Of a stretch of DNA of 64,000 nt, positions 46,703 to 59,300 are shown piece by piece. This DNA is from Litoditis marina (taxonomy: Eukaryota > Nematoda > Chromadorea > Rhabditida > Rhabditidae): positions 41,573,336 through 41,637,335 of the forward strand of contig OZ038433.1 of NCBI GenBank assembly GCA_964036275.1, given 5' to 3'. The notes below the pieces were generated by a model that saw only the letters and a program-made list of their open reading frames with translations, ran no database searches and was not told the origin of the DNA. The translations under genes and the position numbers were made by a program. Each line of letters opens with the position of its first letter. Positions within the stretch are counted from its first letter, which is position 1.

Positions 46703-49700
46703 CTGAAAATACAGTGAAACTGTATGTTTGTATGTGCATGTTTGTCCACTATGAGGAATCAACTGTACCACTACTGCACAAGAAGACGTTTTGATGATAT
46801 TGTGATATGATGATCACCGCCTCGAAACGACGCGAAGTGAAACAATAAATACGTAAATATGTAAATATGTTCGTAGTTCAGGTTTCAAAGAAGCCAGAAC
46901 GGGTAGTTCGGTGCTGCTCAAGACAAACTCAGTTGAGCATCATACCTTTCTCTCAACCAAATCACCTAAGCTTATTTGAGTCTGATGTGGCGTGCGTTAA
47001 GTTGATGTATCCCGGGGTACCGGAGTTAGTTTACTAACCAACTAACGTGCTCCAATCCCTCTCTTACGAGATGTGGCTCCGTTCATTCAGGTATTATCGT
47101 ACAACGAGTCAGCTAGATAATAATTAGTGCTGACTAACTAGCGTCAATTAGTTCATGGTACGTGTTATCTTGCACATTTTCCGTATCAGGCAGTGCTCAT
47201 ACCCAGAACAGGGACATTGTTCTTCTCATCTGAATGCTAGCCTCATTAATCATAATGTTTGTTGCACGCATAATCAGATAAAAAAGTATCTAAAGAATGA
47301 GAGATTCTATGAATATTTTTTTTCTGTCACCACAATAAAACAGGTTCCGGAGCTCTTGAGCAAACTCTGCAGAGATTACCAACGTGCGCAATTATCTGCA
47401 TATCTCATGAGACGAGCTCACGAAACATCTCGTCAGAAAGATTAACGAGATACCGCGCCTATACTAAGATAAATCGTGATAATATGATGTCTTTCAACTA
47501 GAGTTATCACCCGAAAATTTTTCGAGTCGTACTTGAAACTCGAGAACCAAATTTTCGTCCAAACTCAATAACTCTAAAATCGAAAAGTCGAAATTTTCCC
47601 AAACTTGAAAACTCGAAAATTTTGAACTCGATCAACAACCCTACTTTCAACAAAAGTTCACGAACTTTCTGGCGGAGTTCGAGAGATTTTTATCGTGATA
47701 ACTCGAGGGGCAGTAAATAATAATAATGCACAGAACCCGCGTTAGTATAAGTATTCCGTAGCACATGCCAAAACAGACAAACGTATACGTAACGTATGCT
47801 GATTATGTGTCTTCGTTCGTGAAAAGGTTTCTTGCCCTTCAATAGTAATATATCGTTTTGGCGCTCATCACAAACATACCTACCGTGTGAGGACCACACA
47901 GTGGTTGCATGCTTTCTTATAGGCAGAGATAGTTGGACATCTGGTTTTAATACACTTTCAATAATATCGTTTTTCCCTACAAACCGCATAAGCGCATAAG
48001 CTGCCAATAGAGCTTATCCCCTCTTTCTCGAACCTGTTCATCTTGGGCGATTATGTAGGCGGTGTTATAAGTGTAGCACGGGTACCGTAACCCTAAATAC
48101 TTTATTTGTTTAGATAATCTTAGAAACTTACATCGATCGATAACGCAATTGTGGTAATGTGATCAGGGGACGAGTAGCGATAGGTACAGTTCCTCATTGT
48201 GAAGTTCACAGAGAGTTCTCTGAAACATACGGTAAGTTGAATGAAAAAGTTCAACTAGAAAACATGAGACAACGGAAGACAGTGGGAGACGGACAGTGAA
48301 CCCAAGAAGTGTTGTTACTCGTTTTCGCAACAAACGTAACCAAGTCCAGTATTCCTTGCGTAAGTCGTACTATAGGGAAAAACTAAGTCATCATTGTAGT
48401 TTTATCTCGATGCAAGTGCTAATTCACGAATTTGACCAGAAATCAATGGGATTAAACTGCAAACACAGCGAAATGAGACAACATACACCGTTTAGGTTTG
48501 CTCTGAGAGGAGCGAAGCCTCTCTCCATTTCAAATGTCATGTAATACAGCACATTTTAAATGAGTCGAGATTGAGGCGGAAAATGCAACAAATGAGTATG
48601 TTTGTATAAGTTGTCAAAAAACCGAAGGATAATTTCATGACAGCCAAGTCCGAACAAGAAGACTAAAATCATGTAGTTGTAGATTTCTACCCATTCAAAG
48701 ATAAACTGACGAAATCCTGGGAGAACTTCATATTCAGATATCAGATCACGTGAAACTCGTCGTGCCTACTGATATAATTCAGACCATTTCAGCGTGAACT
48801 CTACAGTGTACATATCTTCCATGTGATGTTTTCCAACGATTTATGTTGAGCATTGAATCTAGATTGGTGTGGATGTAGTATAGAGGCTTCAAAAAAGACG
48901 CGGAGAGACGGTAGCCAGGAAAAATATGTCATTTGGCTATCATGTGTTCAGTATCGTCACGTAATGAGTGATTTATGTATGGTTCACTGAGTGTATGCAT
49001 GTGTGTATGTCTACGTTACTCCACGGCAATAGGAATATAAAATGTGTAAAAACATAGATCCGCTATTACTTTGAGTGGAATTTTAGGCTTCTTCTAATAC
49101 GAAGATGAGATGAACTAGTGACTAGTGTAGCACTCGACTTGAGGAATAACAAAATGCAATAGCCGCACTGAGAGATCGTCTGAAGTATTTTATGATTCAT
49201 CTCCCTCTTTGCTAATGAAAAGTAGTTGGCACTACTCATCGTACGTGTTTTACATTCGGATTTTACGTGGGTAACAGTGTTTGACAAATTTTTTTGAGAT
49301 ATTACTGAAATATCATCCAGACAAGGAACACTTTTCCAATAAAGGGGATTCCAAAGAGAACGCTAACTAAAACTAAAGAAACAACTGGTCGAATAAACAC
49401 TATGAAATATATGAATAAAGTTTACGTGACGTGAAGCTTGACCGTCAGAACTGGAAAAATTGAATCTCCTACCTAATCGGCTATTATCAAACAATTTGTA
49501 TACTTCTGGTCAAATAAGTAATAGAATGTGTTTGATAGTTCTACATGTTTTCGCGAGGCTAAAGCATACACGTGTGGTGAACCAACAACCACCTTTATCC
49601 TCATTTATTATCTATGAGAAACATTGATAATTCCTTCTTCTGTTTTTAAGTTAAATTCATTACAAAGCTTTCTACGGTAAAACCACATTTGTTCGGTCTT

Positions 49701-51508
49701 GTATGCATCCGAACTGAAAAACACTGCAATTTGTCGAGAATCGTGGAAAACACGCTATATAGCTTGTGTAGCACTGAATTGCAACTGATATACTCTTGAA
49801 CTAAGGAAAGGTGTAACATGAGGTTAAGTATAGTCGTGCGTTCTAGGAACGAACTGGTTAAACAAAACCGAAAAAATCTATCTTTTTCAAGTCTATTTGA
49901 TCAGAATCTCGTTTTCGAATTAGAAGCCCATAATGAATCAAGAATTTTTTTTAACTGAGAAATAACTAAAATGTAGGTAAGAATGTATTGATCTAAATGT
50001 AGACTACACTTACAGTGAGGTTTATCTCTGGCTAAAAGGAGGCGGAGCCACACTAATAACTACGGGTTTCTCTCCCACGGAAAACAACCAAAATATACGA
50101 ACTGAACATTTTGAGATAGCGTTTTGATCTACAAATACGTAGAACCAAGGAAGTCATGAAAAAGTAAAGGCACATCAGTGAACGTGCACATTCTTAGAAC
50201 ACGAGATCGAATCCTGATGTGTTTCACACATTTTACGCTATTATGCATTTGACTATCTGCGCATAGGAGGCTGCAACTGACAAACTCATCTGACAGAAAA
50301 ATCGTTAATAGTTGCATGGAAAACACCGCATTCTCATGTAATCGAGTGAGTTATGAGTTTCGCACGCGTACCAGGATTACCTGTCAAAATTATTAGTTTT
50401 TCATTGAGAACTATGTAAATCAGTAGTTTTAATCTAATATAACTCATGAAAACCACATACGATTGGTTTCTGTACAACATCAAGTATGTAGGATTGGTAG
50501 GAAGAGGACCACAGTCACAGAATGCAAAAGTGAACAACGAGAATGCATTGCGCTATAAACTCGAAATGCACTAGTTTGAAATGAAATATTCAATCTTCCT
50601 ATAGTGTTTTCATTTCTTGGTCACCGGATAGTACCAAAACCAATAGTCTTACAGGTTGCACGTACTCTCCACGTCCCCATCCCTTTTCGAAATTGTAAGC
50701 CAAGACATGAGAATGAGAACTGACTTAGTGTGTAACGTTCAATGTACACTATTCGTTTTGAACCAAGTTTTCGTTCGGAATATAATTCAGAAAATGCTTT
50801 CAATGTTTGGTCATTCAATGTATCACGCCTACCCGGCCAAATCGACGCCAAAGAATTCGTTGCACTCCAGACAAAAGTTAGAAAACCAGTTTACTTTCCA
50901 TACGATTCTTTCTAGTTTGGTCAAATTAGTCGGAAAAAACTCATAACGCGAGATGAAGATGCTAATACTTTAAGCCAGACGAAAACTGAAGTGCTACATC
51001 ATGTATCGCATTACGGTTTCCGAAAATCAAAGTACAACGCCTCCATAAAATATCGGAGACCACTGTCTACTCCTGAATTTACTCGGTGAAAAACGTTCAA
51101 ATATTTCAATCGACGTGAAATAGAACACTATTTTGATTAGGGAAATATGTGCTCAGTCAAAATCGTCAATTTCCACAATAACATCCAAAAATTCTTAATG
51201 ACAACAAATATGTTTGTTTTAAATAAATTTAACAATACTATTTTGATTGTATGGAGTGAGTAAAAAAATTCCAGTGATGACTGTGGAAAAAAAACAGATT
51301 TGACATGTTGCGTCACATCTCGAACAAAAATTGGCCAAATTTCTACGGCCGATAATTTGGAAAATTAGACAAAGTTCTTATTACAAAACTTTTTTGTTTT
51401 AGTAATGGCAAAATAGTTCCTTTGGGCACGATCACCCAGCTCTTGTGGAGTTTGTACACGTCTCTATACTCTTCTGATGGTTTCGAATTTCGGCATGGCA
51501 TACAAACC
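46703..51508. other. No supported gene; probable location of the 7TM receptor's first exon
   Basis: The receptor needs an upstream exon ending in phase 0. The best minus-strand candidate, ending in CACACG/GTAGGTATG near 47883, is in the wrong phase. A diverged, reversed relative of the TTTTCGAG elements ending CAACAACCCTA is at about 47506-47642. An AAACTGCAAACACAGCG dispersed repeat is at 48451. Confidence 0.4.
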
Positions 51509-51750
51509 AGACACGTGAAAGTTCTACGAGACACGTGAACGTTATACGAGACACGTGAACGTTCTGCGAGACACGTAAATGTTCTACGAGACACGTGAAC
51601 GTTCTACGAGACACGTGAAAGTTCTACGAGACACGTGAACGTTATACGAGACACGTGAACGTTCTACGAGACACGAGCACGTTCTACGAGACACGTAAAT
51701 GTTCTGCGAGACACGTGAACGTTCTACGAGACACGCGAACGTTCTACGAG
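51509..51750. repeat. 20-bp satellite with an E-box in most units
   Basis: Twelve head-to-tail 20-bp units of consensus GTTCTACGAGACACGTGAAC. Eight of twelve keep the exact palindrome CACGTG. Variant units (GTTATAC, GTTCTGC, CGTAAAT) recur in the same order, indicating a higher-order period of about five to six units. Confidence 0.95.
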
Positions 51751-54190
51751 AATTGACGTTAAAGGAGAACAGACGCCCTCAATAAGGAAATAATGATCAC
51801 TGGTAAAGTAGTAAACAAGACGATTTGAAGATGATCAAATCATTGAGAGAAACTGCGGTATCATGCTTTCCACTTCCCTATCGGATGTGTTTTTTCCTAT
51901 TGGAAAGACGGAGCGGAGTTGAGGACAAAGATACACTCATATGTTACGATATGAATCAGAGGCGTTTTGAATTTCCAATAAACACTTATAGAAAACTTAA
52001 ACAGAATATTCACGTTAAACAGGAGAGAGCTTAGGCAACTGTACATTATATCATTCATGGGAATTGTTCATCACATTCTATTCTTTCAACATGAAAAGCA
52101 CTTGAATAAAAGTATCATGAGAGTTGTTACCTAAATATTAAAATAGTTATGAGTGAGGGTAATTTGTTTCCGGCCCGCCCATTTACCGGCTCTCAAATTA
52201 GCCTCAAAGGCAGCGTGTATCCGAACCAACGGAACATAAACATCAATTACCATGTCTTTTTTCTCTCTTCTGAAAGACTCAGCGAACGAGAAAAATACCG
52301 TAGCAACTGGTGAGAAAGTCTGCTAAAACATTTAGGAGTACAACTTCTCTTATTCGAATCGAGGCGTATTGAAACACGAGAGAAAACAGTGTTTACTAGT
52401 AACAGTGAACAACATGGGAGCGGAAAAGAACAATTGCGATTAATCTTTTCGTTTTTGTCACGGCTTCTTCTGAGTGTTAGTAGTTTTCATTGGGGTGAAT
52501 CCACATTAAATATTGTAACTGAACCAACTTTATTTGTGTGATTTAAGCAGAATCTCAGCAGCTTGTCATAATATGCAAAGCAAAAGTTCATGAACGCTGA
52601 CGTAAATGTGTTAACCTCGCCCCTAATGCTTCCGGATGGGACCTATTGAACCTTTGAAAAGGCCTAAAGCATACTCACATGCGGTTTCAAGCTACATATA
52701 AAGCCCTTCTGTCTGACTACATCTAACCCCCCAGTGGAGTACTTCCCAGACATCTCAAGAGAGGATCTCATGAGGTACCTGATAATAAAAACTCACGATT
52801 CATCGAATCATTTGGTTTTCACTTATATCATTCCAGAACAAAAGTTCAACTGTCTCGCAGGTTTCGAAAACATAGTTACCGTCTTATCTTACAGATTTTT
52901 CGGAAATTATGAGGTTATCCAGTTAGTCTAATGTCTGCCATGAAAATAGCTAATTTCCAACTATTTCTGCAGTAGAGCGTGAAAGATGGTTGAGATGGGA
53001 AGACCTTTAGTGGCGTTTTTCATCACTTGTATAATCATCTACGCGGATACTGGAAAGCGAACTGAACTTTTATGTGAAACCACGATAAGGCCCTGATGTT
53101 CTAATCAACATAAAATATTTATTACACAGTGTGTAGTAACGTAACGCACGTTTGAAAAGGGAAAGATTGACCAATGGGTAAAATGGTAAAAAAGTTCATG
53201 GTAATATAGATAATAACTACACTATAAGGTTGCCAACCATAACCTGACTCAACAGTCAGACCGGAAAAACATGAAACGACCACATTTGAGGTATGTATCA
53301 CGACGAATTGAAGAGATTCGGATTCCGTTCTGAAACTCTATAAGAATTCGGAGGAAGAGAGGGGTGAAAGAAGGAAACACCCCATTAGAGGCGCAGCAAA
53401 AACAAGCCCTCGTTCTCGAGGGGATAGCAACAACTTCTAGTTAACAGCAAGATGCCGTGTTCAGGAATATCCCGAAAAACACATTCAAGTTCTCGTTGAC
53501 TCAACGAGACGCTATTCATATGCGCCTAATTCGCTTTATAGAGTATCTCGAATTAGTGTGGCAGGCGAGAGACGCAGACTGGGATCAAGGTGTCAGGATA
53601 CTTCAGTAGACGTGCTCAGACGCAAAACCTTCCTGTACAATGTCATTGCCCAACAAAAGTGTAAGCAGTTTCATACTTTTCTCAGGACCTTAATGGGACC
53701 ACTTAATATGTATCTCCATAATCTGTCTAAATGATTACATCCTTCCGGTTGCTCCGTTGGCGGCATGTCCAATCTATGAAACTATTTCTAGTTACATTAT
53801 GTGTTTTTTGGCTTACACGCTGCGCATTTACAGCTGTCTTTGACAGGTAATTTGTAAAAGCGTAGCCAAGACGGAAGTCGCTGCATTTTAAACTAGGAGA
53901 ATTGTAATTCAATTAAAGGGGGAACGAATGAATTATTAAAAAGTGAGTTGCAGCTGAATTGGGAAAATGAACTGTGAAAGATCATTCGGGATACGCTATG
54001 GCATTGTGATCTTCATGGAAACCAATGATCCAAAGACTCACACTTTGAATTATCCAGGCTTATGTGGATACCACATCATTTCCGTTTAGGATCAGAGCGC
54101 TCAAAGGGCAGCAGAGAGGAAAGTTTATAAGAAAGGGCTGCTTAGGAAATGTCTCGTTTGGGTCGATTTTATGTCTCGTTTGGGTCGATG
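51751..54190. other. No gene recognised
   Basis: Mostly A/T-rich sequence. Open frames are short and lack flanking splice signals or recognisable domains. GTAGCAAC-like repeat ends occur near 52302 and 53420. Confidence 0.4.
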
Positions 54191-54360
54191 CTAATTAGGT
54201 ACCTGGGATACCTGAGGTCGTATGCAAGAAACATCCCGGGCCGGGTTGGGATGCTATCCTGAGCTATTTCCCGGCCAACTCAGCTCGGGATAGCATCTCA
54301 ACCCGGCGCGGGATGTTTCATGCATACGGCCTCTGAGTTAACATTTCTTCCTGCCCCCTT
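54191..54360. mobile_element. Nested elements: fold-back MITE copy 2 inside a poly-C-ended MITE relic
   Basis: The fold-back at 54213-54333 is homologous to 23911-24041 (ends AGGTCGTATGCAAGAAACAT and its complement). To its left is TAATTAGGTACCTGGGATAC, and to its right GAGTTAACATTTCTTCCTGC plus a C run. These match the two ends of the 14475/18948 element, so the fold-back appears to have inserted into a third copy of that element. Confidence 0.65.
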
Positions 54361-55094
54361 TCAAACCTCTGGGATCTCCGAACAATTCATGATCTCAGTC
54401 GAGGAGATAATGGTCAACGCGTACCGTACATATAGTCTGTTTCACGAAACAATAGCCCTCTACAGTGAGAAAATAAAACTTTTAAGTGAATTTAGCATAT
54501 CTTGTAGGTGTTGTACATAGTTTAAACTTTGTGATTTAATTTTCCACTTCGGGTACTACAAGCATACTAAAAAGTGAATCTTGAATTCTGTTTCTTGATT
54601 AGATAAATGCGTTTGAGTTTTTGAAAGATTACTGTAGAAAGTCATCGATTGGTGAAACGAACTATACAAGTGAGATACATCACGTTAAATTATGCTGTGC
54701 ACTAAAATCTGAACAGAGTTTCTTTCACACAACTTCAAACATCATCGGAATGCAATGATTGAAAGTTCAACTGTACACATTAGGAGGGTACGTAAATAGT
54801 ACAAAGACTATGAGTAAATGGTCTTTATACGTGCAGCGCCGGACACTTTTGGATATTTTCTGATTAAGCTGGATTCTCACCCTTGCAAGAAGGGTGGGAA
54901 ACTGGCGTTATGAAAAAGATAGTTCGTAGAACTCTTGTATCCTTACTAACATATGAGTTTTTCACACATTCGAGAGTTCCGAAATTTGACACATTTTGGC
55001 ACACGGAAACACGGAACTCAGAAAACTCTACCTTGCCACAGCTTCGATTACAAATTTATGTACATCGTATTGTAATAGAAACAATGGTCCATGT

Positions 55095-55372
55095 TAGGGT
55101 TGTTAATCGAGTTCAAAATTTCGAGTTTTCTAGTTTTCGAGTTTTCGAGTTTTGGGAAATTTCGAGTTTTCGAGTTTTCCAGTTTTCCAGATTTGGGAAA
55201 TTTCGAGTTTTCGAGTTTTCGAGTTTTCGAGGTTTTGGCAGAAAGCGAGTTTTCGAGTTTCGAGTTCGACCCGACTCGAAAATTTTCGAGTTTTTTCGAG
55301 TCTTTTATTTTTTTTCGAGTTCGACTTTATCAGTTTTTTCGAGTTTTTTCGAGTTCGACTTTAACAACCCTA
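55095..55372. mobile_element. Non-autonomous hAT-like MITE with TTTTCGAG core, copy 2
   Basis: TAGGGTTGTTAA and TTAACAACCCTA ends flank a long TTTTCGAG array. The flanking 8-mers are GTCCATGT (55087-55094) and GTCCAGGT (55373-55380), a duplication with one mismatch. The 168-codon Phe/Ser/Arg-rich open frame here is a product of the repeat. Confidence 0.88.
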
Positions 55373-55997
55373 GTCCAGGTCTTATGTAAAACACTCTTTG
55401 CCTTCACTATCTTTGCGTTAACGGGTGATTTTTGAGTAGTTTTGAAGTATAAAAAGTTGATACTTCTCTGAATCTTGTTTTAAAAATGTCAGTCAGCATT
55501 AAAAATTACCCGAATTGTAATTCATTTTGACTGGAATCGAGTATCGTGTCTGCTCATCTTTGAACAATACTTAAAGTAGGGTAACATGCAATTGGGTGAA
55601 GGCCGACCGACCCTAGTTCCACTAGGAACAGCAATGGAATGTTTTTCTCGGATAAAGTGAACTAAACGTGTTTAACTAGAAATGGTATACAGAATACAGA
55701 GGAAAAGTAGGGAGAATCAATCGGTACTACTTATTGTACTAATTCCAGTGGAACACATTTCCTCTATTCCAATTAGTAAGTCGCAAATCAAGAGAATATA
55801 ATTCATCTTAATTAGGGATCACCTAGAAGTCCAACAAAAAGGGCTTTGGTGGTGCAAAACTTGAAAACAACCTTCTACTAATGAAGTGCAAGGAAGCCAA
55901 CCAAGATGATGCCATCTTATTCAGAATTGAGGAACAGAGAGAGAGGAAGCGAACTGAGCGATATAGGAGATGTATGGATAGACAGAGAGTGTCTGTA

Positions 55998-56019
55998 TAT
56001 GTGAAGAGAGAGATACAGT

Positions 56020-56091
<72 letters not shown>

Positions 56092-56096
56092 GAGAA
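55998..56096. repeat. (GA)n microsatellite
   Basis: Long, nearly pure GA tract immediately left of hAT-like MITE copy 3. Confidence 0.95.
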
Positions 56097-56187
56097 AATG
56101 TAGAGAGAGGAAATTTATTGGATGTTCGATCCTTTTTATCAAGACAACAACAACAAGATTTGAATAACAACATTTCCAGCTGTACAT

Positions 56188-56376
56188 TAGGGTTGTTAAT
56201 CGAGTTGAAAATTTCGAGTTTTTCGAGTTTCGAGTTTTTCGAGTTTCAGAAAATTCGAGTTTTTCGAGTTTCGAGTTTTTCGAGTTTTCGAAATTTCGAG
56301 TTTTTCGAGTTTCGAGTTTTTCGAGTTCGGAATATTTCGAGTTTTTCGAGTTCGAGTTTATTTTTTAACAACCCTA
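56188..56376. mobile_element. Non-autonomous hAT-like MITE with TTTTCGAG core, copy 3
   Basis: Same TAGGGTTGTTAA/TTAACAACCCTA ends and TTTTCGAG core as copies 1 and 2. Flanked by the exact 8-bp duplication CTGTACAT (56180-56187 and 56377-56384). Confidence 0.92.
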
Positions 56377-56399
56377 CTGTACATTCATATTTCCAGCTG

Positions 56400-59300
56400 C
56401 ATTCTCAGTGTTACAGGTTGCTATTTACCCGACTACAAATTAGTTAAGAATTAATCAAGAATAGTTCGCGTGATCGGAATTTTTTGCAGCTAGTCGTATC
56501 AATTATTGAAATTACAAATGCTGCGTTTCGATGTATAATCATGAGGGAATCGAAGCAATTAGACAAAGGTTGCAACCGATGGAAACATAGTAGACCATAC
56601 AACTGCGGTGAAAGAGTTAATCAGGGCGTAGTTGATCAACCAGCTAACATCTCTGAAGCCTGAACGCTAGTAGGTACGCTAGCTCTGAAACGTGTTGGAA
56701 GATTGCTCAGTCAACAATAGTTGTGTCATATGACAATGAATGTTAAACTAATACAAAAGTATTTAGTTTATCTATATTATTTTAGACAAAAGCTTAATTT
56801 ATTAAGGTTCTAATATTCAATAGGAAAAGTTGAAAATAACCGTGGCCCGCGTCAATACTTCAGCTACCGTAACCCGAAACGCTAGTAGATTCCCTAGTTG
56901 ATATCAATATTGGGTTTTTTCCTCGCGTATCTACTAGCGTTCAGGCCTCAGAGATATTGGATATAGGGCTCAGACAAAAGCTGGTCAAAACGGTACTTGT
57001 TGGTGGATCTAGTCTGTAGTCTGATTCACGGAGTTTTAGCCGAAACTCAGTGTCTATAGTTTGGTTTGCAGACCAAACTACGACGCGATCGATCCCAAAA
57101 GCAGGTGGCTCCAAATTTGGAGTGAATTATTAACCGAAAAGTTCAATTCCAAATATTCTAACATACGAGAAAAAGTATAGTTCATTGACCAGTACACGAC
57201 CTAATAATTTATAGACTTCATGCGTCATCTTTCTCACGTGTACTTTGGCATAATGTCAATGGAATCTCCAAACATTTTGTCAATAGTTTTTTTCAATTGG
57301 TCACGTTATAGGGAAACCTTTGATAGATTTCCCTCCTATTGAAACTTCAATTCAAAAGGTCATTTGCACTCTGCCCAAGCCCATTGGGGGTAGTAGAATA
57401 ATCAAAAAAGCAATGCATTCGTGAACTGTTTAGAGGGTTGGTGATAGCTATTTGTTAAACTGATGTATCTTCGCCAAAACTGTACAAATGCCGAATAACG
57501 AGTCAAGAAGCAGGAGATCAAACTACAAACACAGCGGAACAGAACACATTTCTTGTCTTTTTCTCTTGCGAAACTATCAAACTTGTTTTTTTTTCAATGG
57601 GAATACTAACAAGACCACACTTGTACTGCAAAAAACGATTGATGCAACCGAACGACATATTACACTCATTGGATAGGCATTGTCAACCTGTCCCGCTCAA
57701 TTGTGATGCGAGAAAAGTTTTTCAGCGATTTTGAGTCGATTTAGAAAAGCAAGCAAACACAGCTAGTGAGGAAGACAGTTTCGTTGATCGATTTTAAACA
57801 AGACTATTTGTTGATATCAATTCAATTCTGAAGAGACCCTTCCCCTATAGTCTGGAGCTGCATCCAAAAACAGAAAAAAATCTAACTGTAAGAATTGAAA
57901 GTGACAAAACTTTGCTTAGTATTGGGCAACAAAGAGGTGAGCATGAAATGTTGTACACCAACGTAGTCAGGCTCGGTTCGTATACTATTCGGTAAAATTT
58001 GAGAGAACTGGTATTTTTCAAATGACGTTCTAACTAACTCCTCCTAACGATGCAACGAGCCTTGAATAGAACGCTAGAAGTACGTTAAAAACTATCCTAC
58101 ATACTTTCAAGAAGTTCTTTTTGATGTTCGAAAAACACATTTATCAAAACAAATTATAAGATGGACTCAGCGGGATTTCAAGTTTTAAGGATTTCGACAT
58201 TTATGACGACCGAAATATATTCTAAGAAATTACGAATTTTGACATTCTCGCCGACTTAAAGAATGTTCTAATAAAGGATAATATAGATTTCTCACTGAAG
58301 GCACGTCCCGTTTTGATTAACCTAATTGGGATACGCGTGGGGGAGCATTTTTCATTCGGTGGTTTCTATGAAGACTTCTCGGAATTCTTCTCACAGACTG
58401 GAGTGGATTTGATACGTAATGTGCGTACGATGAAGTTCAAAGGTCGAAGATCGAAAGTATATTATTCCGAGTTTGCAAAACGGTGTCAGAAGTGCAGATA
58501 TTCATTACTGCTGCCTGTTCACCACCTGACGGAAGCTTAATAGAATCCGGAGGATTTTTCGTATTTTTTCAAGCTGAAACAAACATGGAACATCACCCCC
58601 TTGGGCTACTCTTGATGAACTTACTGACTCTGGTTAGCTAATGTAACGCTGGAAACACGCTACCATAGTACTACTCTACAAACGTCTAAATAGTATCCCC
58701 ACGCAACATACGTAAGCTCTCGCACAGTTATGCTATGGCTTCCCGTGTTACGTGAATAGCTTCACGTTGTGCGTGAAAACTAGAGCATTATTAGGTCCAC
58801 GCGTTACCTTATTACTCCATTCATACATAGTCGGAAGATTCTTTGAGCGAGACAAAACTATTTTCTCTTTCAAAGCGACAGCTATGATTTATTCCATCAC
58901 GAACTTTGGGGTGTTTAATAACAGAGATGACTTCAAATGAATGAATATTCCGTGGTGGGAATATTAAGAACACTCTCGCGCACATGAATAAAATAAGTTG
59001 TCTATCAAAAACACTCGGGTGAAATAAATTCTGGGGAAGGTGTTGTGGCAAATACTGTAAACCAATTTGTGAAGTAAAATACGAACTATTCGTTAGTTTC
59101 ATTCATAAAAGTTTAAAGAAGTTTTCGTCTGTTGAATTATCATTTTCCGATAGACTTTTTAGGCTGCGGTTCTGATGATGTGAATGACAGTTCACAAATT
59201 GTGACCTAAGAACAATGGGAGAAAACTACAAACATAGCGAACAGGGCAACATACATCGTATAGTGAAACGTTCCACTTTCACTTTTCTATTACTTCACAC

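Noticed and set aside
46317..46739. 140-codon minus-strand frame
   Set aside because: It is a shadow of the 7TM receptor TM1 exon 46702-46603, which is read in another frame with matching phases.
47690..48007. Candidate first exon of the 7TM receptor ending at a strong GTAGGT donor
   Set aside because: The donor leaves phase 1, while TM1 exon 46702-46603 starts in phase 0. No signal or ectodomain features are seen.
54883..55435. 168- and 114-codon open frames rich in Phe, Ser, Arg and Glu
   Set aside because: They are translations of the TTTTCGAG repeat inside a hAT-like MITE; all three frames are open because of the unit, not selection.
58313..58540. 75-codon plus-strand frame (GVDLIRNVRTMKFKGRR)
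   Set aside because: No homologous family recognised and no flanking exon partner.
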